The notes under the pieces are model-generated. The model made no database searches. It was not told the DNA's origin and saw nothing but the letters and a program-made list of their open reading frames with translations. A DNA stretch of 64,000 bases from Podocnemis expansa (lineage: Eukaryota > Chordata > Testudines > Podocnemididae): the NCBI GenBank assembly GCA_007922195.1, contig ML682059.1, forward strand, positions 9,011,748 to 9,075,747, written 5' to 3'. Of this stretch, positions 55,281-64,000 are shown in pieces (positions within the stretch are counted from its first letter, which is position 1; every line of letters starts with the position of its first letter). A program made the position numbers and the translations under genes.

Positions 55281-56937
55281 ATTATGTGCACCTGTGTCTT
55301 TTGCTCCATTTCTCATCTTTGAATCAGTAGATAATCAAGGCCTTGTTTATATTCAAAGTGACACCAGATGAACTAAAGTTATGATTTGAAACTTTAGTTA
55401 GGTCAGTAAATAGAGAATTCACTTTGAATTTGGTTTATATTGATTTAGATTTAGAGTTAAATGTCAATTAACAAACCATGTTTGTACTGACTGCCACCCT
55501 CCCACACTGTTTTATACCAATTTAACAGAAGCAATTTTAAAATCACTTTAAAAGGTAAACCAGTGCAACTTTAAACATAGACAAGTTGTAACAAACGCTG
55601 CTGGAATGCAAACAAATGGTTTAGTCTGATAAATATTGTATCAGCTGAAATTGTTAACAAGCAGCAATATTTTAGCTCCATCCAAATACATGAGAAATTC
55701 AATACCTTGACAAAACAAACAAGAGAAGCAGAGTAATGAGGCACTTAGCTTCTAAGAGGTGCTAATACAGAGGACAAAAAGCATTTTTAAAACTACTGTG
55801 CCCTTTTTCAGGATTATTAATGCCATTCATTTATTACAAAGTTCTCTAACTCTGCTCCTTTTAGCTTAGTTAGTCATGAGGCTGAAAATAAGGAATTATA
55901 ATCAGTATATTACTGTATCCCTAAAACTTCATCACTACAACCCTAAGACTGTCCTTATTGCTGGGGCTGAATAGAAGATAGATGGTGCACAGTTAAGGCT
56001 TGATCCTAGTCCTATTGAAGTCAATGGCAAAATTTATACTAATTTTCATGGTGCCAGATCAGGCCTTTGTTGACAGACAATGAAAAACTGGCATGGGTGA
56101 GGAGGAGGAAAAGTTAATTCATTAATTACCTGGTCCCTCTCCCACAGAAATAAGTGGAATTTTCCCATTCTCTGGGTTTGAAGTAGGGGAAAAAAGCCTT
56201 TGGAAAAAGATCAACTAGCTATATTAATAGCCTAGAGAGCTATGTCAGATGTTGAATGATATTAACTGTTTATTTATAACTTTTTAATTACCACTCTATT
56301 TTCATTTCCTGTTTCTTTAAAGGGGGGGAGGGCTGAGAAACTCATGAGATCACTAAGTTGTAAGTTAGTGAAGAATTTTAGACTTTAAACTATGGGCTTG
56401 CATTGTTTAAGGGAGGGGAATTCAAATTAGAGGAGATTATGCTGCTCTTCTGGAAGAATTCTATTTTATTCTTCCTTTTATCTGGTTTCACTTTCTCTCA
56501 AATAATAAATAAAAAGTTCAATTCTAGCAGATTTGTAACAGACACACGAACTTTGGTAGCACTCACGTAATTGATAGAGAAGCATGAGCTGATAGGAGTC
56601 AAATATGCTTTGATTCTAAACTAATATTAGTTCTGCCTCCAGCTCCTTCTCTAACCCTAGGCCTTTAATGTAACATCTTCATTCGATAATCTTCATAATC
56701 TGCGACAATAAAGCCACCACCAGGGGAAAGTGAATTGAGTTACTTCAGGTATTAGCTAACCTTTTTTTCCCATAGTCTTTATCTTCAGGGTGTATTCAAA
56801 TTATCCTTACAGAGCTTTCCCAAAATTCATTTAAATTGGGGGGCACCATCCACAGACTCCAGGTGCACATAATACATTTTAATTTTCAATAAACAGAAGT
56901 GGAATGGTGCATCCTATAGTTTTAGTTTTTAGGGTAC
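55281..56937. other. Unassigned AT-rich DNA
   Basis: No gene or recognised element. A short run of TTTGAATTTGG, TTTATATTGATTTAG near 55430 recalls the interior of the AGTCAACTT family without its ends. Confidence 0.4.
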
Positions 56938-56945
56938 ATCTAAGG

Positions 56946-57134
56946 TAGGGTTCTCAAACACACGTCCTGCAGGCTGCATGTGGCGCCTAAAGCTATTTTC
57001 TGCAGCCCACAAATGACACTGTCATTACCAATATTTGCAATATTGTCGCATGAAAAGGTTTTAGGGGTGCAGCCCTCGGGCTAACATACTAGTCCTCATG
57101 TGGCTTTCGTGGTGATTTGAGTTTGAGATCCCTG
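56946..57134 (-). mobile_element. Non-autonomous hAT-type element, perfect 8-bp TSD
   Basis: 189 bp. Left end TAGGGTTCTCAAACAC, right end GAGTTTGAGATCCCTG. Flanked by ATCTAAGG at 56938-56945 and 57135-57142. Same family as 31216-31401, opposite orientation of the interior. Confidence 0.92.
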
Positions 57135-57142
57135 ATCTAAGG

Positions 57143-57867
57143 TTTGTCCAAATATTGAGTGACAACAAACATACAAAGAGCATGGAGATCTGGTGAAATA
57201 TATTTGTGGCATGTAACACACCGTGCCAGGCCTCTTTAGCTGACCTTTTCCTGAGAGTTCAGCCACCTTTACTCACATAGTTGAGGTGTTGAATAGATTC
57301 CCCCAGCTATTACTGTTAAAGCTGTATCCACTTTCTCCTGTTATATACAGTGCAAAATTCCCACTTCTAGGATAAAGAAGCTGTTTAAAATAAGGGGGAG
57401 CCATGATTTAAATAAGTTTGCCAGATGTGTAAACGTAACAGATGTTAATCATTATAAAAGTTTCAACCAGTCGAAGAGCTGCCAAATGCAAGCCTGCACC
57501 AAGATTTACAAACTTGACAACTCCATCACTGACACATTAATGGGTCTTCAGCCATCTCTGCTCTCTCAAATTTAGTTGGTCCTTCCTTGGTAAACTTCCT
57601 TTACATGGTTACTTTATATCCTTTATTAGGAGCTATTGAAAGATGCATTTAGAAGCACACCACTGAGTAGCCTGGTTACAATGCACTGCAGATCATAATC
57701 ATATTCTTGTCAAGGAAGAATAGAAAGGCACCCATAAAAGGCAAGGCTATGGAATTTACATGCTGCCCTGTGTAGGAAGCAGTGCAGAGCCTGGGAGGTC
57801 ACTGGGAGAAGTTGGGCCAGGGTTGCTCATGATGGACAATGCTGAGCTTGCAGCCCTTGATCACAAT
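57143..57867. other. Unassigned DNA
   Basis: No recognised feature. Confidence 0.4.
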
Positions 57868-58217
57868 GGCTATGTCTACACTGGGGGCTTAAGTCAACTT
57901 AAGAAGGTTTAACTCAACTTGAGCAACTCCCTAGCCACATTTGGAGTTCATTAAGTTGACTTAAGCACTTGCTTAAGTCAACTTAATAACTCTTGCCTTT
58001 AATAAAGTCAACTTTAAGTTGACTTAATGCAATGTGCCCATTAAAGTCATCTTAGTGCAGTAGGGCCTTTAAGTTGACTTAAGCCAGGGGACCCATTTAA
58101 AGTCAACCTTATAATGTCAACAAACAAATGGGGCTTCACTAAGTCAACTTAATAAAGCCAACTTTAAGTAGACCTTATTAAGCTGACTTAACTGAAGCCT
58201 GTAGTGCAGACATAGCC
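57868..58217. mobile_element. Inverted-repeat element rich in AGTTGACTTAA, 3-bp TSD
   Basis: 350 bp. Ends GGCTATGTCTACACTGG and GTAGTGCAGACATAGCC are inverted copies. AAT precedes and follows it. The interior repeats AAGTCAACTT and AAGTTGACTTAA about ten times in both orientations. The 3-bp duplication recalls PIF/Harbinger-type elements, but AAT is not the usual TWA. Confidence 0.85.
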
Positions 58218-58700
58218 AATGATAGGACAGATCATTTCCCCAGGTTTGCTAATCGCTGTGGTTTATGAAAGGGGAGAAGACTAGGACTATGAATTGACCA
58301 GGAATAGCACAGGAGCTTTGAAATCAGCTTTCAGAGAGCCAAGCCTCCAAGGTCTCCACTTTATCCTCCTCTTCTGCCCTTGACATTCAGGCCTCAAAAA
58401 CAGAGATCACTCAACTAGTCTCCATTCTGCACTCTTCTGAGCCATCCTGGTACTGGCAGGCCCCAAACAATCAAGGCATTAATAGCCTGCCTACAATCCT
58501 GCTGGAATTTGCAGCAAACAAACCGGCCACAATACATTTTAACTAAAATATTTGATTTCAGCAATAACTAACTTTAAACAAAAATAGAAGCTATTCTTCC
58601 TCAGCTCCTGCAAAAAACCAAATATATAAAAGGCCATTAGACATTCTCAGTTTTTCAACACATTTGAGCTAAGAGTATTTATGCCTGTGGTCACTTAGAG
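58218..58700. other. Unassigned DNA
   Basis: No recognised feature. Confidence 0.4.
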
Positions 58701-58893
58701 CAGTGATTTTCAAACTTAGGGTTGGGACCCACTACTTGGTCACAGACCCTCAGGCACTGGGTTGCAGCACCCCCTGCTGCTGCTGCTGCTGCTGCCAAAA
58801 GACTGGAATGTATTGCTCAAAGATGTAATTGCTTGGTTGTGGGCGTAAATGATATTTTTCAAATGGTTCCCAAGAAAAAGTTGAAAATCACTG
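58701..58893. mobile_element. Non-autonomous hAT-type element (TIR CAGTGATTTTCAAAC) with CTG repeat
   Basis: 193 bp. Left end CAGTGATTTTCAAACTTAGG, right end GTTGAAAATCACTG. Flanks ACTTAGAG (58693-58700) and ACTTAGAT (58894-58901) differ at one base. A (CTG)7 tract lies at 58774-58794. Confidence 0.88.
58774..58794 (+). repeat. (CTG)7 microsatellite
   Basis: Seven CTG units inside the hAT-type element. Confidence 0.9.
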
Positions 58894-58901
58894 ACTTAGA
58901 T

Positions 58902-59395
58902 CCAGGAGCTTCATTTCTGTACCAGTGGCCAGTGAAGATCAGTCTACCAGAACACGTGAGATACATAATAGGGTTCAGTAGGTATGGTCCACTGCTTCCT
59001 TGGAAACATCTCACAGCTGGACTGCAGGAATAGGAGGAGGCATTTGAAGACATCTGTTTTCTAGTTTTTACTTTTATGTAAACTCTTGTTCTTGGATTAG
59101 ACTGCCAAGACAGCTTTATCAGTGTTCTAATCCTGTATTACTTTGTTCTATACACAGCTACTGAGCAGAGTAATGGTTGGTAAATGTTAACTTCACTTTT
59201 CTCAGATTCCAGCACTTTATACATATTTCTGTGACATAGCTGAGCAACAATTTAAAATAGTCTAATGATTTATTCTTACTGGTGGTCAAAACAGCTAAAA
59301 TACACAATGCAACCAGTATGTTCCAGAAAGAATAGAGTATAACGAGATGGGTTACATGGACATCACTGAATCAATCACGAATGGTCCATCTAGCC
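58902..59395. other. Unassigned DNA
   Basis: No recognised feature. Confidence 0.4.
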
Positions 59396-59597
59396 CAGGG
59401 GTGGCCAAACTTATGGAACTCAAGTGCCACACAAGTTGATTATTAAACCTTTGAGAGCCACATGGAGGCACATAGCCATATATTTTTACCTACTCCAAAA
59501 TTACTAAGTTTAAAATTTATTGCACACCTTAATTTCATCATAAAAAAAGGAAAAATATTGATCCTACTAATGTTGGATTCTAATAATTACTGCAGTT
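59396..59597 (-). mobile_element. Truncated CAGGGGTGGCCAAAC-family hAT element
   Basis: Left end CAGGGGTGGCCAAACTTATGG, then TTGATTATTAAACCTTTGAGAG and GGCACATAGCCATATATTT, the reverse complement of the right part of 7997-8349. The other terminus is missing. Confidence 0.75.
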
Positions 59598-59666
59598 ATC
59601 AAGTGATCCATCCCATATCATCCAGTAGTCAGAGACTTAGGGACATCCAGAGCACAGTGGTGTTAG

Positions 59667-59786
59667 AATAGAATCATAGGGTTGGAAGGGATCTCATGAG
59701 ATCATCAAGTCCAACCCCCTAGGGCTTGAACGCAGGGCCTTCTGCATATTAAGCAGACATGCTAGCCACAACACTATTTGCAGGCT
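59667..59786 (-). mobile_element. tRNA-derived SINE with CR1-type tail
   Basis: On the minus strand: GTTGTGGCTAGCATGTCTGC (box A-like TGGCTAGCATG), GCAGAAGGCCCTGCG, TTCAAGCCC (box B-like), then GGGGGTTGGACTTGATGATC TCATGAGATCCCTTCC and AACCCTATGATTCTATTC. A tRNA-like head joined to a CR1 tail is the structure known for turtle tRNA SINEs that use CR1 machinery. Confidence 0.8.
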
Positions 59787-60498
59787 TACCCTTGATTGTT
59801 TTGTTTAACAGTCATTAAGGGACCAGTTCCCCAGGAATTTATCTGTAAGCTAAGGCCAAAGTTGGTGTCACGACCACAACACCATCTCAGCACATTGATC
59901 CTTTAAATTCATAGATTTGCTAGACACTAAAAATCATGGAATGGAAGGAGTGGATTTATCATTTATTACAACCCCCAGCTGCCTTCTCCCTCCCTTTCTT
60001 CCTTCTCCACTCTAACTGGAGGGATGTTAACAGGCTATTTCACATAAAATGCTCTCTTGAAATATGTTACCGACTTATGCTACTGTATTCCATCTTGTAT
60101 TTGGGCATGTTTAGGAAACCTGAAGAAAAGCTCTGTATAAGCTTGAAAGCTTGTGTCTCTGTTGTCCAGTAAAAGATATTACCTCACCCACCTTCTCTTC
60201 TTAGTATTATCTTAGAAAAATTTAAAGACATTGGTAATTATTTATATACTTCCAAAAACTAGAGGATTTATTTATGTTGGACTGGGTGCCTCATCCTTCT
60301 TCAATGACTGTTTCTTTCCAAACTTTTCTTGTGGCATTTCTAGTAAAGACACCTTTAGAAATACTTAAGTATCTAATTAAAAAAATTAAAATGAATAGCT
60401 TCACCACCACCCGAGCCCCATTGTGATGTCCGTTACTGGAGGAAATGTTGCAGACAGCCCCCACTGGTGAACTCTCAATAGAGGAGATGAGGAACAGT
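59787..60498. other. Unassigned DNA
   Basis: No recognised feature. Confidence 0.4.
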
Positions 60499-60840
60499 GG
60501 ATTACTTACCAGTAACTGTCCTTCTTCAAGATAGGCTGCTGGGATTCATTCAGTAATAGGTGTATATGTACCGCAGCACACAATTGGTTGGAAGCTTTTT
60601 TCCCCTAGCCTGTCAGGAGAGGGCTGGCAACCACCGCCCCCTTGCCACCCCATTGCTATATATGTGGCCACTGCCCAGCCCCTCCTCAGTCCCTGAAAGT
60701 CGCCAACTCTGAGTTGCAGGGACAGGGGGAGGGTTGTGAATCAACCTGAGCAGCCCATCTCAGAGGAGCACAGTTACTGGTAAGTAACCCACTGTCATTC
60801 TTCGAGTGCTGCTCAGATACATTCAGTAATAGGTGACTGC
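60499..60840. repeat. Repeat with inverted and direct copies of a GTTACTGGTAAGTAA motif
   Basis: Left: GGATTACTTACCAGTAACTG, then TCCTTCTTCAAGAT and TTCATTCAGTAATAGGTG. Right: CACAGTTACTGGTAAGTAACC, the inverted copy of the left, followed by CATTCTTCGAGTG and ACATTCAGTAATAGGTG, a direct copy. GC-rich centre. It resembles a repeat I recall from turtle DNA; class unknown. Confidence 0.6.
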
Positions 60841-62365
60841 TAGCCGTGCTCGTGGATGGTGGGTGGAGTTGGACCTAGCCGCCTTCAGCACTGTTTTTCC
60901 CACAAAGGGTAGCCCCCCACCCCACCCCAAGCCACCAAGGTCCCTCGGAGGTGCCTAGGATATTGGCCTTGGAACCGAGGACCAGGTGGAGAGCAGCCTG
61001 GGCAGGAGGATCTGACCCAAGTGGAGAATAGAGGGTCTAGTCAGAAGAATCTCATATGTGGGGTTCTGAGGAAAAACCTTCAACCCTGAGACCTTTCTAG
61101 TCGAGGTAATTGCTACCAAAAAGTCTATGTTCCAGGCAAGGACCAGTAAGGTACATGAGTCCTACTGCATTGGAGAGCCTACTGATCTGCACAGGGAAGG
61201 AAGGCCTAATGTCACCTTAGTATGAGATTTCAAATAGAGTCGCATACAAGGTCATGATCAAGACAACAACTCAGCATGAAAATCTGAGTAGTTGGCAATG
61301 CCGAGCTGCTGAGGTAACAAGAGCCTAGTATTTTGGTGCTAACACTGGTTGATGTGAAGATTGCAGGAGAAGGTAGCGTGACCCTGGAGCTATCCATCTG
61401 CTAGCTGCAGATACAGAATGCTGCAAGATGGAAGGAAAAGGGAAGAATGGAGGGGAAAGCCACTCTTTCTCTAGTCTGGCTGGAAAGAGCACAGGGAGAT
61501 CAGCGGCAAGGGACAACTGCCAATTAGGACACAATTCCTGCACAATCGGCTTAAATCGCCTCAAGGAGACAAGAGTGCTTAATCATAATTGTAGCGATGT
61601 TATGACTGGCCGCGTCCAGGCAAGCTATGCCACTAATAAGGTGTTGTGCGAGGCCGAGGTGCCTTCACCAATGACATCATAACCCTCCCAGTGTTCTCCT
61701 GGGCGGGAGCTGTTAAACACTTCAAGCATTACGCCAATCTAGAGGGGACATCTGGTAACCGAGGCCTGATGGCCAACGATTTTCCATGGGCACAGAGGCG
61801 AGGGAACTTGGCTATGGGACAAATGCCCTTCTCCGCAGCCATGGCCCTGGTACTATTTCCCGTATTTGCAGCATTGATGCAGGCAAAGGCCAAACTGAAG
61901 TGTACCTAGTGGCGACACACCCAGTATCATAATGGACAGGGCCTGGGGATCCTAGTACCAGTGTTGCAAAGAGAAAGATCTCGAGGATCCAGGGCACAGG
62001 AGGGGAAAGACTCTCCAATGAGATGGGGTGGGGATGTGTCATCATGACAAGGTGCATCCCTGGATCCCCCCTCTCTATCTGTTTTCTCACTCTTTCTTCC
62101 CTTTTTTTGCACTAAGAAGGGAGTAAGGAGATGACCAATGGTGGGTGTCATCTGGCTTGTTGAGATCTGAGGTCACTACTCAGTATTTCAGGATGGAACT
62201 GGTAACGTGTTCCAGCTGTCCTTGTAAAGTCTCATAGCTGCCTGTCACCAAAACAATGTGTGCCAAGAAGAGGCTACCCCTGTTGCTTAATGGAACCCAT
62301 GAGCTAAAGTGCAGGACTCACCAGGAAGTGTGACCGCAGTATTACCGATACCTTGGGGGCATTTG
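60841..62365. other. Unassigned, GC-richer region
   Basis: No gene recognised. Base composition differs from the left part of the window (fewer T runs, more GAGG/CCAGG). Short overlapping frames at 61325-62151 have no family pattern. Confidence 0.35.
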
Positions 62366-62760
62366 CTCTAATGGGAAAAGCTACCTTCTGGGTGAGAAGG
62401 TTCCGGGGAAGAGGGGTGAGGAAGCACCTAGGCCAATGTTTGGAATGAATATTTACAACTGGCCTGTGGGGTAGTATCAGGGCCCGACAGCCAGAGCTAT
62501 ATGGAAATTTCATCCCACCTGAAGGGAAGGAAGATAGCTGGTCCATAGAGTACCCTGAAAGCGGGTGGTCTAATGGGAAGATGCCCACCAGGTGAGCAGG
62601 CTCTGGGGAGCCATGTAGGCAAATGTTCACAATGAATGTTTACAACTGACCTCTGGGTCAATGTCAGAGGGACCAACCGACAGAGTTGGGTGGGAATTTG
62701 TCCCACAATAGGAGGAAGGGGACAGATGGTCCACAGATTACCCAGTCCCACCATGAAGAA
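62366..62760 (+). repeat. Diverged two-copy tandem duplication, unit about 190-200 bp
   Basis: Copy one from about 62366 and copy two from about 62568 share in order TCTAATGGGAA, a GGTGAG(A/C)AGG block, CAATGTT...CAATGAAT(A/G)TTTACAACTG, (T/G)GGAATTTC(A/G)TCCCA, GGAAGGAAGA(T)AG and GGTCCA(T/C)AGA. Spacing between matching motifs is 187-202 bases. Confidence 0.75.
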
Positions 62761-63178
62761 GAGGGGGTACACTGGGGCAGTGAACCTGTGCTGTCAGTTA
62801 GCGGGTAGCTACTAGAGGCGGTCCCAGCATCCATAGGGTGCTTACTGAGCGGCCTTAGGTCACTTCCATCAAACCACGGAAAACAAAAACCCCACTGAGG
62901 ATTAGGGGATGAAGCCCTGGGTTTTAGGGTCCCAGAATACCCCAGATTTCCCAGCAAAACAGCTGCATAACCTACCAAGTGGTTTGGCTAAAATATTAGG
63001 GGAGCAGAGCTCCTTTCCTGCTAAGAGTAGGAAAAACTCCTTTTTCAATTTGGGAAGGAGAGGGAAACATGGAGGGTCAGGCCAGGGGCTCTGCCATGAG
63101 GAGATACTCTCAAGCGTGTTCACCCCAAGCTGGAGATAGGTTGGCGGGGACTGTGGCTGGGGAACAGGTTAATAACCC
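62761..63178. other. Unassigned DNA
   Basis: No recognised feature. Confidence 0.35.
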
Positions 63179-63880
63179 CTAAAGTGTCTGATCCAGATAT
63201 GAGGGGTCAGATCTGAGAGGCCAGGCATGTACTGCTGTTCCAGCTTGGCACCCGGGCAGGGTCACAGCGAGTTGACCAGTCCCGTAAGCCTGGGGAAAGG
63301 GGAAAAGGGGTAGGGCCCCAGACCTGCCAGGCAGCCGCTGGCCAGGCGAGGGCCTGTTTTGTGGCCCATATTGCAGGACACCAGGGTTCAGTAGTTGTGG
63401 GACCGAGAGGCGGGAAAAGGGAAAACCCCTTCGAGTGGTAGCAAGGGGAGACGACCTGAAGAGCTCCACTCCACTATGGGGGAGAACACAAAACACCTTC
63501 CAGGGGAGGAGGGTGTGAAGGTTCAGAGCCCACTTAGGGATAAAACCCCTTTTAACATGTGGGCTCCAGGCGCACGGGACCTGGAGGTGTGGCCTTTGCG
63601 AGTAAGTAGACATGTGTTCGCGTAAGTAACAACAGGGATGCTGAGGGAGGAGTCCCTTAACTCCACCACATGGAGTCCCGAAGAGGAAATGCTGTCCCTC
63701 CCAAGTTTTGTAGGGATATCCTGGTTTTCGCCCTGTGAGCCCACAAGGGGGAGTGGCAGAGCACCACACATCATGAAGTAGGAGGGGGTCTTCCCTTGCC
63801 AATAGGAGAAAAACCCCAGTGAGAAATAATTGGTGGCACCAGAGAGGAAGGGAACCTTTGGTGGATGTTTTTGCACCCAC
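63179..63880 (-). other. Longest open frame of the window, unrecognised
   Basis: A 233-codon frame on the minus strand, starting with ATG near 63880 and ending near 63179. It is rich in Pro, Leu, Gly and His, with no signal peptide, membrane pattern or family motif I recognise. The plus strand is also open for 76 codons in the middle. It lies within an unexplained GC-richer block next to a tandem duplication. It may be compositional or an antisense frame of an unknown repeat. No promoter or splice signals stand out. Confidence 0.2.
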
Positions 63881-64000
63881 TACTCCGGGTAGTAGATGGA
63901 AGTGTGTCGAGACCCAGAGTAGAATGTGGTCCCTGTCTAGAAGCCAGACTGATGACCCTCAGCCAAAATGGGAGGTTCCAACCTCTGGTGGAGGGAGGGA
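63881..64000. other. Unassigned end of window
   Basis: No recognised feature. Confidence 0.4.

Noticed and set aside
59667..59786. Functional tRNA gene on the minus strand
   Set aside because: Box A and B resemblance only; cloverleaf not intact and the CR1 tail marks it as a SINE.
1..64000. CRISPR array, operon, phage or other bacterial system
   Set aside because: No regularly spaced identical repeats, no compact gene order, and all recognisable repeats are vertebrate.

Overview
The window reads as ordinary nuclear DNA of a sauropsid, most likely a turtle. The evidence is two degraded CR1 LINEs whose 3' ends carry the typical GGTTGGACTAGATGACCTC...TTCCA...TATGATTCTA tail, a tRNA-like SINE that shares this tail, MIR-like relics, a Ty3/gypsy relic, and dozens of copies of a palindromic repeat with the core AGTCCTGTGGCACTT...AAGACTAAC. 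A soft-shelled turtle is possible, but that is a guess. There is no bacterial or viral gene organisation.

No protein-coding gene could be named. The only good promoter candidate is a CpG island at about 42.64-43.11 kb with GC boxes, a CCAAT box and, on the minus strand, a 5' splice donor (GTGAGT) next to exon-like GC-rich sequence without an ATG. This suggests a minus-strand gene with a non-coding first exon whose introns fill roughly 1-42.8 kb. Several short, in-frame, splice-flanked minus-strand candidate exons are recorded at low confidence (1868-1932, 16896-16964, 37665-37774, 41672-41720). One comparable plus-strand candidate lies at 48031-48115. None matches a protein family I recognise.

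Layout. 1-10.7 kb: intron-like DNA with a gypsy integrase relic split by a TSD-flanked GC-rich element, two hAT-type elements and foldback repeats. 10.8-14.75 kb: two 3' CR1 fragments in tandem, both plus strand. 15-31 kb: TSD-bounded non-autonomous DNA transposons, including a 762-bp GC-rich element that mimics a CpG island. 31-42 kb: more hAT elements, one with a transposase-like remnant, a possible solo LTR, and a MIR relic interrupted by a small inverted-repeat element. 42.3-44.6 kb: the CpG island flanked by foldback repeats, one of which holds a 56-bp insertion with CR1-tail sequence. 45.6-47.7 kb: an exact 48-bp tandem duplication and a foldback element invaded twice. 50.8-52.1 kb: a large imperfect inverted repeat followed by a Tigger-like element. 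53-59.8 kb: further hAT-type elements, an inverted-repeat element and a tRNA-type SINE. 60.5-64 kb: richer in GC, with a directly repeated motif, a diverged tandem duplication and the longest unexplained open frame.

The clearest signal is the record of DNA-transposon activity: many independent elements have perfect or near-perfect 8-bp target-site duplications that can be read directly, and several sit inside one another, which gives a relative order of insertion. All family names come from end sequences and remembered family features, not from a database search.
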